Assembly (NCBI RefSeq): GCF_001428255.1
Contig: NZ_LMRW01000025.1
Span: 124,001-188,000 of the forward strand
Length of the DNA: 64,000 nucleotides
From: Agromyces sp. Soil535
Lineage (GTDB): Bacteria > Actinomycetota > Actinomycetes > Actinomycetales > Microbacteriaceae
Direction: 5' to 3'
Shown: positions 53,364 through 62,261 of the stretch, one piece after another
Layout of the letters: each line of letters begins with the position of its first letter
Numbering within the stretch: position 1 is the stretch's first letter
Notes under the pieces: model-generated
Seen by the model: only the letters and a program-made list of their open reading frames with translations
What the model was told of the DNA's origin: nothing
Database searches by the model: none
Translations under genes and position numbers: made by a program

Positions 53364-55277
53364 ATGAGCATGCACGGGAGCGCGCCGGGCGGGCAGACCG
53401 GCACATACGGAAAGGCGCGCACTCGCATCGCGTCGGCCGACGAAGTGACGCAGCGGGCCGAGAACGCGGTTGCGCCGAAGGTGCCGCACCTGCTCCGCCG
53501 CATCACGGAGTTGTTCGCGCCGCACAAAGCCGCACTCGTCACCACGGTCGTGCTCGTGCTGGTCGGTGCGGCCCTCAGCGTCATCCCGCCGCTGCTCACC
53601 CAGCGGGCGTTCGACGACGGGCTGTTCCCGGTCGGCGCCGACGGCCAGGTCACCGGGCCCGATCTCCCGGTGCTCATCCGGATCGTGGCCGCCATGGTCC
53701 TGGTGTACCTCGTGTCGGCACTGCTCGGCGTGTGGCAGACCTGGCTCACCGCCACGATCGGCAACAAGGTCATGGGCGCCTTGCGAGTGCGCCTCTTCAC
53801 TCACCTGCAGTCGATGGAGCTCAGCTTCTTCACGCGCACGAAGACCGGTGTCATCCAGTCGCGGCTGCAGAACGACGTGGGTGGGGTCGCGAGCGTGCTC
53901 ACGAACACGGTGTCGAGTGTGCTCGGCAACACGGTCACGGTGATCTCGGCGTTCGTGGCGATGCTGCTGCTGAACTGGCAGCTCACGATCATCGCCCTCG
54001 TGCTCATGCCCTTCATGGTCATCGCGCAGCGCCGCGTCGGCCGCGTCCGCGCACGTATCGCCGGCAAGACGCAGGAGTCGCTGTCGGAGATGACCGCCAT
54101 CACCCAGGAGACCCTGTCGGTGTCGGGCATCCTGCTCTCCAAGAGCTTCACGCGTCAGAAGAGCGAGATCGATCGCTACGACGACGAGAACCAGAACCAG
54201 ATCCGGCTCCAGGTCAAGCAGCAGATGACGGGCCAGTGGTTCTTCGCCATGGTCAGCATCTTCATGTCGTCGATCCCGGCGATCGTGTACCTCGCATCGG
54301 GGTGGCTGATGGCGGACGGTGCGGCGGATGTCACGGCGGGCACCATCGTGGCGTTCACCACGGTGCAAGCGCGACTGCTCTTCCCGCTCATGGGGCTCAT
54401 GCGCGTCGCCCTCGACCTGCAGACCTCGAGCGCCCTCTTCGCGAGGATCTTCGAGTATCTCGACCTGAAGCCCGCGATCACTGATGCCCCCGGCGCGCGC
54501 GAGGTGCCGACCGATGGCGCCCTCGGCCGAGTCGAGTTCGACGACGTCACGTTCCGCTACCCCGACGCCGATGGCGAGACGCAGCCCACGCTCGACGGCG
54601 TGAGCTTCACGATCGAGCCCGGCCAGTACGCGGCGTTCGTGGGGCCATCGGGCGCGGGCAAGACGACGGTGTCGTACCTCGTGCCGCGACTGTACGAGGC
54701 ATCCGGCGGCGCGGTGCGGTTCGCGGGCGACGACGTGCGGGAGCTCCGCCAGGAGTCGCTCATCTCGAACATCGGCATCGTGAGCCAGGAGACGTACCTC
54801 TTTCATGCGACCATCGCCGAGAACCTCCGGTATGCGAGGCCCGACGCCACCGACGCGGAGCTCGTGGCCGCGGCGAGGGCCGCGAACATCCACGAGACGA
54901 TCGCTTCGTTCCCCGAGGGCTACGACACGGTGGTCGGCGAGCGCGGCTACCGGCTCTCCGGCGGCGAGAAGCAGCGTATCGCCATCGCGCGCGTACTGCT
55001 GAAGGACCCGCCCGTGCTCGTGCTCGACGAGGCGACGAGCGCGCTCGACACGATCTCTGAGCGCGTCGTGCAGCAGGCGCTCGACGATGCCGCGCGCGGC
55101 CGCACGACCATCGCGATCGCGCATCGCCTGTCGACCGTGGTCGCGGCCGACGTGATCTTCGTGGTCGTCGCGGGCCGCGTCGTCGAGCGGGGCACGCACG
55201 CCGAGCTCGTGCTCGCCGACGGCGTGTACGCCTCGCTGTACCGTCAGCAGGAGGAGCGCCCCGTCTTCGAGTCCTGA
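53364..55277 (+). CDS. ABC exporter (fused membrane and ATPase domains)
   Basis: A 637-residue half-transporter: six-helix membrane domain (about 50-345) and C-terminal ATPase with Walker A GPSGAGKTT, Q-loop IVSQETYLFHATIAENL, signature LSGGEKQR, Walker B VLVLDEATSALD and H-loop AHRLST. Functions as a homodimer or with a partner elsewhere; exports lipids, peptides or drugs. ATG 53364 lies 7 bases after TAGGCT (53351-53356), leaderless-type. The 125-base divergent region also carries CGCCCC-acttc-GGGGC. Confidence 0.93.
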   Translation: MSMHGSAPGGQTGTYGKARTRIASADEVTQRAENAVAPKVPHLLRRITELFAPHKAALVTTVVLVLVGAALSVIPPLLTQRAFDDGLFPVGADGQVTGPDLPVLIRIVAAMVLVYLVSALLGVWQTWLTATIGNKVMGALRVRLFTHLQSMELSFFTRTKTGVIQSRLQNDVGGVASVLTNTVSSVLGNTVTVISAFVAMLLLNWQLTIIALVLMPFMVIAQRRVGRVRARIAGKTQESLSEMTAITQETLSVSGILLSKSFTRQKSEIDRYDDENQNQIRLQVKQQMTGQWFFAMVSIFMSSIPAIVYLASGWLMADGAADVTAGTIVAFTTVQARLLFPLMGLMRVALDLQTSSALFARIFEYLDLKPAITDAPGAREVPTDGALGRVEFDDVTFRYPDADGETQPTLDGVSFTIEPGQYAAFVGPSGAGKTTVSYLVPRLYEASGGAVRFAGDDVRELRQESLISNIGIVSQETYLFHATIAENLRYARPDATDAELVAAARAANIHETIASFPEGYDTVVGERGYRLSGGEKQRIAIARVLLKDPPVLVLDEATSALDTISERVVQQALDDAARGRTTIAIAHRLSTVVAADVIFVVVAGRVVERGTHAELVLADGVYASLYRQQEERPVFES

Positions 55278-55314
55278 GTCGGGTCGGTCACGCGCCCGAG
55301 GTCGTCAATCCGGC

Positions 55315-55359
55315 TAGGCTGTGGCCGTGAGTTCATCCATGCTGTGTTGTCGTCGCTGA
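55315..55359 (+). CDS. Leaderless cysteine-codon leader peptide (10 residues) and its -10 box
   Basis: TAGGCT (55315-55320) is followed after 6 bases by GTG at 55327, which opens an 11-codon frame ending TGA at 55357-55359. The peptide is MSSSMLCCRR, with adjacent Cys codons TGTTGT at 55345-55350. Poly-Cys leaderless small ORFs controlling cysteine genes by translation-dependent attenuation are established in mycobacteria. Here it lies 77 bases before cystathionine beta-synthase, with hairpins and a T-run right behind it. Ribosome stalling at the Cys codons under cysteine shortage would change folding downstream. Too small for standard gene finders; expression is inferred. Confidence 0.68.
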
Positions 55360-55382
55360 GACGAGGCGACCCCTTTTCAGCG
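55350..55382 (+). promoter_or_regulatory. Competing hairpins with T-run, cysteine attenuator
   Basis: TCGTC (55350-55354) can pair with GACGA (55360-55364); alternatively GTCGC (55352-55356) pairs with GCGAC (55366-55370), followed by CCCTTTT (55371-55377), a terminator-like form; a third option pairs CGCTGA (55354-55359) with TCAGCG (55377-55382). The left arms overlap the end of the leader ORF, so a stalled ribosome would block them. Confidence 0.55.
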
Positions 55383-55436
55383 TCGAGCACCGCATCCGGC
55401 GCCCAAGACGCACTGACACGAGGAAATGAACACGGC

Positions 55437-56804
55437 ATGAAGTATGCAGAGACCATCGTCGATCTCGTCGGCGACACCCCGCTCGTCAAGCTCCACCGGG
55501 TGACCGAGGGGGTGACGGATGCCACGGTGCTCGTGAAGCTCGAGTACTTCAACCCGGGCGGCTCGGCGAAGGACCGCATCGCCGCGCGCATCATCGACGC
55601 CGCCGAGGCCGAGGGCAAGCTGAAGCCGGGTGGCACCATCGTGGAGCCGACGTCGGGCAACACCGGGGTGGGCCTCGCGCTCGTGGCGCAGCAGCGCGGC
55701 TACAAGTGCATCTTCGTCTGCCCCGACAAGGTCGGCGAGGACAAGCGCAACGTGCTCACCGCGTACGGCGCCGAGGTCGTGGTGACGCCGACGGCGGTCG
55801 CCCCCGACAGCCCCGAGTCGTACTACGGCGTCTCGGATCGCCTGGCCCGCGAGATCCCCGGCGCGTTCAAGCCCGACCAGTACTCCAACCCGAACGGGCC
55901 GCGTTCGCACTACGAGACCACCGGCCCCGAGATCTGGCGCGACACCGACGGCAGGGTCACGCACTTCGTCGCGGGCGTCGGCACCGGCGGCACCATCACC
56001 GGCGCCGGACGCTACCTGCGCGAGGTCTCGGGCGACACCGTGCGCATCATCGGCGCCGACCCCGAGGGCTCCGTGTACTCGGGCGGCACCGGGCGCCCCT
56101 ACCTCGTGGAGGGCGTCGGCGAGGACTTCTGGCCCGCGGCCTACGACCCCGCGGTGCCGCACGAGATCATCGCCGTGTCCGACGCGGAGTCGTTCGAGAT
56201 GACCCGGCGGCTCGCGCGCGAGGAGGGCATCCTCGTGGGCGGGTCGAGCGGCATGGCCGTCGTCGCGGCGCTGAGGGCAGCGGCATCCGCCGGCCCCGAC
56301 GACGTGTTCGTCGTGCTGCTGCCCGACGGCGGCCGCGGCTACCTCGGCAAGATCTTCAACGACAAGTGGATGCGCGCCTACGGCTTCTCGAACGCGCCCG
56401 CCGGCCACACCATCGCCGAGCTGCTCGCCGCGAAGGCCGACCGCACGCCGCCCATCGTCTACGTGCACCCGAACGACACGATCCGCGAGGCCATCGACAC
56501 GATGACCGAGGCCGGCGTCTCGCAGCTGCTCGTGCTGGCTACGGAGCCGCCAGTGGTGCTCGGCGAGGTGGCGGGCGCGCTGCACGAGGAGGAGCTGCTC
56601 GACCTCGTGTTCTCGGGGCGGGCGAAGCTCACCGACAAGGTCTCGGGCGTGATGGGGGAGTCGCTGCCGCTCATCGGCGTGAACGAGCCCATTGCCGCTG
56701 CACGCTCGGCCTTCACCACGGCGCCGGCGATGCTCGTGACCGACGGGGGCAAGGCCCTCGGCGTCATCAGCCGGACCGACCTGCTGACCTACCTCTCGGC
56801 CTGA
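55437..56804 (+). CDS. cbs: Cystathionine beta-synthase
   Basis: A 455-residue PLP enzyme making cystathionine from serine and homocysteine. PLP lysine is Lys45 in GGSAKDRIAARI; EPTSGNTGVGLA and the phosphate loop GTGGTITGAG are intact. The C-terminus (about 340-455) is a pair of CBS domains (IVYVHPNDTIREAIDTMTEA and MLVTDGGKALGVISRTDLLT). No haem-binding N-terminus. The start has GAGGA 12 bases upstream. Together with metB it carries out transsulfuration between methionine and cysteine, under a cysteine leader. Confidence 0.93.
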   Translation: MKYAETIVDLVGDTPLVKLHRVTEGVTDATVLVKLEYFNPGGSAKDRIAARIIDAAEAEGKLKPGGTIVEPTSGNTGVGLALVAQQRGYKCIFVCPDKVGEDKRNVLTAYGAEVVVTPTAVAPDSPESYYGVSDRLAREIPGAFKPDQYSNPNGPRSHYETTGPEIWRDTDGRVTHFVAGVGTGGTITGAGRYLREVSGDTVRIIGADPEGSVYSGGTGRPYLVEGVGEDFWPAAYDPAVPHEIIAVSDAESFEMTRRLAREEGILVGGSSGMAVVAALRAAASAGPDDVFVVLLPDGGRGYLGKIFNDKWMRAYGFSNAPAGHTIAELLAAKADRTPPIVYVHPNDTIREAIDTMTEAGVSQLLVLATEPPVVLGEVAGALHEEELLDLVFSGRAKLTDKVSGVMGESLPLIGVNEPIAAARSAFTTAPAMLVTDGGKALGVISRTDLLTYLSA

Positions 56805-56825
56805 CAGAAAGCACCAGGTACGACC

Positions 56826-57995
56826 ATGACCACTCCTGAATTCGGGAAGGGTTTCGACACGCGCGCCATCCACGCGGGCCAGGAGTTCGACCCCACCACC
56901 GGCGCGGTCATCCCGCCCGTGTACCTCACGTCCACCTACGTGCAGGACGGCATCGGCGGCCTCCGCAACGGCTACGAGTACTCGCGCGGCGGCAACCCGA
57001 CCCGCACGGCGCTCGAGACCCAGCTCGCGTCGCTCGAAGGCGGCATCCGCGGCCTGTCGTTCGCGTCGGGCCTCGCCGCAGAAGACGCGCTGCTGCGCAC
57101 CGTGCTCGTGCCCGGCGACCACGTGGTCATCGGCAACGACGTGTACGGCGGCACGCACCGGCTCATCCGCCGGATCTTCGGCGACTGGGGCATCCGTCAC
57201 TCCACCGTCGACACCAGCGACCTCGACGCGGTGCGCGCCGCGATCGAGCTCGGCACGACCAAGGTGCTCTGGGTCGAGACACCGTCGAACCCGCTCATGA
57301 AGATCTCGGATGTCGCCGCGCTCGCCGAGCTCGGCTACGAGGCGGGCGTGCTCGTGGTGGTCGACAACACGTTCGCGTCGCCCGCACTGCAGCAGCCCCT
57401 CGCGCTCGGCGCCGACGTGGTCATCCACTCCACCACGAAGTACCTCGGCGGCCACTCCGACATCGTCGGCGGCGGCCTGGTCTTCGCCGCCGGGCAGGAG
57501 GAGCTCGCCGAGCGGGTCACGTTCACGCAGTTCGCGGCCGGTGCGGTCTCGAGCCCGTTCGACGCGTTCCTCACCTCGCGCGGCATCAAGACCCTCGGCA
57601 TCCGGATGCAGCGGCACAGCCAGAACGCGCTCGCGATCGCGCGGCGCCTCGAGGAGCACGCGGGCATCGAGCACGTGTTCTACCCCGGCCTCGAGTCGCA
57701 CCCCGGGCACCAGCTCGCCGCGCGCCAGATGTCGGGCTTCGGCGGCATGGTGTCGATCTCGCTCACGGGCGGCGCCGGGGCGGCGCGCAGGTTCGCGGAG
57801 TCGACCACGCTGTTCCAGCTCGCGGAGTCGCTCGGCGGGGTGGAATCGCTCGTGAACTACCCGTCGGAGATGACGCACGCGTCGGTGCGCGGCACCGAGG
57901 CCGAGGTGCCCGAGTCGGTCGTGCGCCTCTCGGTCGGCATCGAGGACGTCGACGACCTGCTCGCCGACATCGACGAGGCGCTCGCGCGGCTGTAG
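56826..57995 (+). CDS. metB: Cystathionine gamma-synthase
   Basis: A 389-residue Cys/Met-metabolism PLP enzyme: ATG, IPPVYLTSTYVQDGIGG, YSRGGNPTRTALE, ASGLAAEDALLRTV, and PLP Lys near 205 in IHSTTKYLGGHSD; C-terminal RLSVGIEDVDDLLADI. It condenses O-acylhomoserine with cysteine, or works as a lyase in reverse transsulfuration. It follows cbs after 21 bases in the same operon. The pair could run cysteine from methionine (reverse), which fits cysteine-responsive control. Confidence 0.95.
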   Translation: MTTPEFGKGFDTRAIHAGQEFDPTTGAVIPPVYLTSTYVQDGIGGLRNGYEYSRGGNPTRTALETQLASLEGGIRGLSFASGLAAEDALLRTVLVPGDHVVIGNDVYGGTHRLIRRIFGDWGIRHSTVDTSDLDAVRAAIELGTTKVLWVETPSNPLMKISDVAALAELGYEAGVLVVVDNTFASPALQQPLALGADVVIHSTTKYLGGHSDIVGGGLVFAAGQEELAERVTFTQFAAGAVSSPFDAFLTSRGIKTLGIRMQRHSQNALAIARRLEEHAGIEHVFYPGLESHPGHQLAARQMSGFGGMVSISLTGGAGAARRFAESTTLFQLAESLGGVESLVNYPSEMTHASVRGTEAEVPESVVRLSVGIEDVDDLLADIDEALARL

Positions 57996-58085
57996 CGGCG
58001 CCTGCCCTGCCGACTCCTCGCCGGTGGGAGAATGGGAGCAGCGGCGCGCGGCACGTCAACGGGCGCCCCGGGGAGATGAGTTCTC

Positions 58086-58895
58086 ATGGTCTGGCTCTGG
58101 GTCACTCTCGTCATCGTGGGCGTGCTCGCGATCGTGCTGTTCTTCATGTCGGTGAAGATCGTGAAGCAGTACGAGCGCGGCGTGGTGCTGCGGTTCGGGC
58201 GGTTGCACAACGTGCGCGAGCCGGGCATCCGGTTCATCATCCCGATCGTCGACGTGATGACCAAGGTGTCGCTGCGCATCGTGACCGTGCCGATCCAGTC
58301 GCAGGGCATCATCACGCAGGACAACGTGAGCGTGGGGGTCTCCGCCGTCGCGTACTACCGGATCGTGGACCCCGTGAAGTCGGTGATCGCGATCGAGAAC
58401 GTGCAGTCCGCGATCGACCAGATCGCGCAGACCACGCTCCGTAAGGTCGTCGGCCAGCACCACCTCGACGAGACGCTCGCCGAGACGGCGAAGCTCAACG
58501 TGAACATCCGCGAGATCCTCGACGAGACCACGGTCGAATGGGGCGCGCAGGTCACGCTCGTCGAGCTCAAGGACATCCTGCTGCCCGACTCGATGAAACG
58601 CGCCATGGCGAAGCAGGCCGAGGCGGAGCGCGAGAAGCGCGCGAAGATCATCGCCGCCGAGGGCGAGTCGCTCGCTGCGACGCAGCTCGGCGTCGCATCG
58701 GACACGATGATGTCGCATCCGCTCGCCCTGCAGCTGCGTACACTGCAGACCCTCGTCGAGATCGGCGTGGACAAGAACACGCTCGTGATCGTGCCGGCGC
58801 CGCTCCTGGGCTCGATCGGGGAGCTCACGAACTTCCTCGACCGCGAGTCGGCGGTGGCGCAGGTGAGAGGGGGCGCAGGACTGGCAGGATCTTGA
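58086..58895 (+). CDS. Slipin / SPFH-domain membrane protein
   Basis: The 269-residue protein has one N-terminal membrane helix (about 2-22) and an SPFH/band-7 domain (VKIVKQYERGVVLRFGRLHN, PGIRFIIPIVDVMTKVSLRI, VAYYRIVDPVKSVIAIENV), then a coiled-coil-like Ala/Glu stretch (KQAEAEREKRAKIIAAEGES). Slipins scaffold membrane microdomains and often work with an NfeD protein, which is not adjacent. GGGGAG precedes the ATG. Confidence 0.93.
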   Translation: MVWLWVTLVIVGVLAIVLFFMSVKIVKQYERGVVLRFGRLHNVREPGIRFIIPIVDVMTKVSLRIVTVPIQSQGIITQDNVSVGVSAVAYYRIVDPVKSVIAIENVQSAIDQIAQTTLRKVVGQHHLDETLAETAKLNVNIREILDETTVEWGAQVTLVELKDILLPDSMKRAMAKQAEAEREKRAKIIAAEGESLAATQLGVASDTMMSHPLALQLRTLQTLVEIGVDKNTLVIVPAPLLGSIGELTNFLDRESAVAQVRGGAGLAGS

Positions 58896-58952
58896 CGAAA
58901 CGGGTCAGTCCTGCCAACGGCGCATGTCGGTGGGATGCCGCAGAATGAGCGG

Positions 58953-60341
58953 GTGACTTCGAGCGACACCACCCCGGCGCGGCTGCCGGATGCCCCCGAC
59001 CCCACGGCCCCGGGAGCGACGCATCACGGCACGCTCGGCCTCGGTCAGGGCACTGCGCTCTACATCGCCAGCGTGCTCGGCACCGGCATCCTCGTCCTGC
59101 CCGGCCTTGCGGCGGCAGTGGCCGGGCCGGCGTCCATCCTTGCGGTCGCGGCCGTGCTCGTGCTCTCCATCCCGCTCGCCGGCACGTTCGCCTCGCTCGC
59201 CGCGCGGTACCCCGACCCGGGCGGCGTCGCGAGCTACGTGCGGCGCACGCTCGGCGACACGGCCGCGCGCATGACGGGGTACTGGTTCTACTTCGGCGTC
59301 TGCATCGGCGCGCCGGTGCTCGCGGTGCTCGGGGGCGAGTACGTCGTCGCGGTGCTCGGAGTCGACCGAGCCGCAGTCCCGATCATCGCGTTCGCGATCT
59401 TCGTGCCGCCGTTCGTGGCGAACTGGTTCGGCGTCCGGGTCGCCGGCTGGGTGCAGTTCGTCCTGACGGGCCTCCTGATCACGGTGGTCGTCGGCGTCGT
59501 CGCGGTGACGTTCCCCGCGGTCGAGCCGGGCAACTTCCAGCCGTTCCTCCCCAACGGGTGGTCGGGCGTCGGCACCGCGATCAGCCTGTTCGTGTGGGCG
59601 TTCGCCGGTTGGGAGGTCGGCACGCACATCGCGGGCGAGTTCAAGAACCCTCGGCGCATCATCCCCCTCGCCACGGGCATCGCGATCGTCGTCGTCGGCG
59701 CCGGATACCTCGCCCTGCAGGTGGTGACCGTCGGCGTGCTCGGCGACCAGGCGGGCGTCGGCGTCGTGCCGCTCCTCGATCTCGTCGAGACGACCGCGCC
59801 CGGCATCGGGTCCACGCTCGTGGCGATCGTCACGGCGATCGTCTGCCTCGGGGTGATGAACGCGTACCTGCCCGCGTTCGCCAAGCTCGGCGCGGCGCTC
59901 GGCCGCGACGGCGATCTGCCGCGCTTCCTCGCGAAGGGTGCCGGCAGCGGCGAGATCCCGCGCCGTGCGCTGATGCTCACCGCGGCGATGGTCGCCGTGT
60001 ACTTCGTGCTGATGCTGGTGAACGGCATGAACCTCTCTGCGTTCATCCTCATCCACACGAGCAACATGGTCGCGATCTACGCCGCGGGCATGCTCGCCGC
60101 GACCCTGCTCCTTCGGCGGTGGAGCTTCGGCTGGTGGCTCGCGGTCATCGCGACGATCATGACGGCGGGCCTCCTGGTGCTCGCCTGGGCGAACCTCCTC
60201 GTGCCGCTCATCCTCGCCGCGGCGGCCGTGCTCGTCACCGTCGTGCGCCGCGTGCGTCGGGCCCGCGCGAAGCGCGCACCGGCGACAAACCCGAACGCCA
60301 CCGAGTTGCCCGAATCTGCACGGATCCAGGCAACTCGGTGA
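58953..60341 (+). CDS. APC-family amino acid permease
   Basis: A 462-residue permease with 12 hydrophobic segments; the first unwound helix shows YIASVLGTGILVLPGLA (GxG), consistent with APC transporters. GTG 58953 is 6 bases after CAGAAT (58941-58946), leaderless-type; ATG 58935 would add six residues. Substrate undetermined (amino acid or polyamine). Its 3' end contains an inverted repeat at 60301-60338. Confidence 0.9.
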   Translation: MTSSDTTPARLPDAPDPTAPGATHHGTLGLGQGTALYIASVLGTGILVLPGLAAAVAGPASILAVAAVLVLSIPLAGTFASLAARYPDPGGVASYVRRTLGDTAARMTGYWFYFGVCIGAPVLAVLGGEYVVAVLGVDRAAVPIIAFAIFVPPFVANWFGVRVAGWVQFVLTGLLITVVVGVVAVTFPAVEPGNFQPFLPNGWSGVGTAISLFVWAFAGWEVGTHIAGEFKNPRRIIPLATGIAIVVVGAGYLALQVVTVGVLGDQAGVGVVPLLDLVETTAPGIGSTLVAIVTAIVCLGVMNAYLPAFAKLGAALGRDGDLPRFLAKGAGSGEIPRRALMLTAAMVAVYFVLMLVNGMNLSAFILIHTSNMVAIYAAGMLAATLLLRRWSFGWWLAVIATIMTAGLLVLAWANLLVPLILAAAAVLVTVVRRVRRARAKRAPATNPNATELPESARIQATR

Positions 60342-60374
60342 GGGCTCACACCGACTCGGTGAGCGCGCACACCC
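60301..60374. repeat. Inverted repeat and 21-bp tandem repeat at the end of the permease gene
   Basis: CCGAGTTGCC (60301-60310) pairs perfectly with GGCAACTCGG (60329-60338) across the final codons. Immediately after, ACTCGGTGAG-containing 21-mers at 60333-60353 and 60354-60374 repeat with 18 of 21 matches, over the stop codon and the 52-base gap before the cyclase gene. Confidence 0.6.
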
Positions 60375-60393
60375 GAATCGCAGAGGACTGCAC

Positions 60394-61332
60394 ATGACCG
60401 AGTACCGCGCCCACTTCGACGCCGAGATCACGTTCGTGAACGGGGGCGCACTTCGCGCGGAGGCGTTCCGCCTCGACCTGCCGTCGGCCGAGCTGACGAC
60501 GGAGGAGATCGGCGATCTGCTCGTGCGACACCTCGGGCTCGCGCTCGTCGGCAGTGTGGCGCTGTCGAACCTCGAGATCGTGGAGGAACTGCACCGGGGT
60601 TCGCGCGGCGTCATCGATGCGACCGACGCGATGACCGGGTCATCCGTCGCCCCTGCCGGCGTGCGCGGCGAGCTCGTCGACCTCAGCCAGCCCATCCGCG
60701 CCGGGCTGGTGACCTACCCCGGCATCCCGGCCCCCACGATCACGCCGCACCTCACTCGCGAGGCGTCGCGCGAGCACTACGCGCCCGGCACCGAGTTCGC
60801 GATCGACATCATCACCATGGCGGGCAACACGGGCACCTACCTCGACAGCCCCTACCACCGGTACCCCGACGGCGGCGATCTCGCGAGCCTCAGCCTCGAC
60901 ACGCTCGTCGGCGTGCCGGCCGAGGTGTTCCGGTTGACGGATGCCGCGAGCCGCGGCATCCCGGCCGAGGTCTTCCTCGACCGCGAGCTCGCCGGCACCG
61001 CCGTGCTGCTGCACACCGGATGGAGCCGCCACTTCGGCACGCCCGCGTACGCGCAGGGATCCCCGTTCCTCACCGAGGCGGGCGCACGGCATCTCGCCGA
61101 CGCCGGCGTTGCGCTCGTGGGCATCGACGCGCTCAACATCGACGACACCGAATCAGGCGGCGAGCGTCCCGCTCACTCGATCCTGCTCGAGGCGGGCGTG
61201 CACGTCGTGGAGCACCTCACGGCGCTCGAGCGCGTGCCGGTGCGCGGCGCGCGGTTCACGGCGGTGCCACCGCGCGTCGAGGGCTTCGGCACGTTCCCGG
61301 TGCGGGCGTTCGCGGAGCTGCCCCCTCGCTGA
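60394..61332 (+). CDS. Cyclase-family (kynurenine-formamidase-like) hydrolase with extra N-terminal domain
   Basis: A 312-residue protein: an N-terminal domain of about 90 residues of unknown kind (FDAEITFVNGGALRAEAFRL), then a cyclase-fold domain (LVDLSQPIRAGLVTYPGIPA). The family metal motif HxGTHxDxPxH appears as NTGTYLDSPYH (145-155), so the first two His are Asn145 and Tyr149 while Asp151 and His155 remain. Either a distinct subfamily with altered metal site or altered chemistry. It may share a transcript with the permease upstream. Confidence 0.82.
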   Translation: MTEYRAHFDAEITFVNGGALRAEAFRLDLPSAELTTEEIGDLLVRHLGLALVGSVALSNLEIVEELHRGSRGVIDATDAMTGSSVAPAGVRGELVDLSQPIRAGLVTYPGIPAPTITPHLTREASREHYAPGTEFAIDIITMAGNTGTYLDSPYHRYPDGGDLASLSLDTLVGVPAEVFRLTDAASRGIPAEVFLDRELAGTAVLLHTGWSRHFGTPAYAQGSPFLTEAGARHLADAGVALVGIDALNIDDTESGGERPAHSILLEAGVHVVEHLTALERVPVRGARFTAVPPRVEGFGTFPVRAFAELPPR

Positions 61333-61396
61333 ACGCGCTGCGTCGGGCGGCGCGGGGCAGTGGCATCCGCCGCCCCTTGTGGGTGAGGATAAGGGG

Positions 61397-62227
61397 ATGA
61401 CCGCTCCCGAGTACTCCCTCCGCGACGGCAACTCCATCCCGGCCATCGGGCTCGGCACGTTCGGGCTCAACGAGCAGACCGGCATCGGGGCCATCGTGTC
61501 GGGCATCGCCGACGGGTACCGGCTCATCGACACGGCGTACAACTACGGCAACGAGGACGTCGTGGGGGAGGCCGTGCGTCGCGCCGACGTCGACCGCAGC
61601 GACCTCGTCATCACGACGAAGCTGCCCGGCCGACACCACGGCTTCGACGAGACGATCGCGAGCCTCGGGGAGTCGCTTCGTCGGCTCGACCTCGAGTGGG
61701 TCGACCTCTACCTCATCCACTGGCCTCTCCCGCGCATCGACAAGTTCGTCGACAGCTGGCGTGCGATGATCCGGTTGCGCGAGAGGGGGCTCGCGCGCTC
61801 GATCGGCGTCTCGAACTTCACCCCCGCGATGCTCGACCGGCTCGAGCGCGACACGGGCGTCGTGCCCGTCGTGAACCAGGTGGAGCTGCATCCGTACTTC
61901 CCGCAGGAGGAGCTGCGCGCCTACCACGACGAGCACGACATCCGCACCGAGAGCTGGAGCCCGCTCGCCAAGCGCAGCGAGCTCCTGAAGGAAGGCGTCA
62001 TCACCGCGATCGCGGCCGAGCACGGGGTCTCGCCGGCGCAGGTCGTGCTGCGCTGGCACGTCGAGCTCGAGGCGGTGCCGATCCCGAAGTCGGCGGATGC
62101 CGCACGGCGGCGTGAGAACCTCGACGTGTTCTCGTTCAGCCTCTCGAACGACGAGATCGAGGCGATCACCGCCCTGTCGCGCGGTCGGCTGTGGGGCGGC
62201 GACCCCGACACGCACGAGGAGTTCTGA
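61397..62227 (+). CDS. Aldo/keto reductase
   Basis: A 276-residue AKR with Asp/Tyr/Lys/His tetrad in sequence order: GYRLIDTAYNYGNE (Asp, Tyr), TTKLPGRHH (Lys), LIHWPLP (His), and NADPH site IPKSADAARRRENL. ATG 61397 is 6 bases after GAGGAT (61385-61390). It reduces aldehydes or ketones with NADPH; the physiological substrate is unknown. Related to 2,5-diketo-gluconate reductases. Confidence 0.95.
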   Translation: MTAPEYSLRDGNSIPAIGLGTFGLNEQTGIGAIVSGIADGYRLIDTAYNYGNEDVVGEAVRRADVDRSDLVITTKLPGRHHGFDETIASLGESLRRLDLEWVDLYLIHWPLPRIDKFVDSWRAMIRLRERGLARSIGVSNFTPAMLDRLERDTGVVPVVNQVELHPYFPQEELRAYHDEHDIRTESWSPLAKRSELLKEGVITAIAAEHGVSPAQVVLRWHVELEAVPIPKSADAARRRENLDVFSFSLSNDEIEAITALSRGRLWGGDPDTHEEF

Positions 62228-62261
62228 CCGCCGCGCCCTGAGCCGTCGGGATGCCGCGTGC

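Noticed and set aside
55426-55440. Tiny ORF MNTA overlapping the cbs start
   Set aside because: It abuts the GAGGA site with no spacing and has no coding signal; more likely chance.
53286-57878. Very long reverse-strand open frames opposite the ABC exporter and cbs/metB
   Set aside because: They are GC-rich shadow frames with Arg/His/Asp-heavy low-complexity products and no motifs; the forward genes have complete family signatures.
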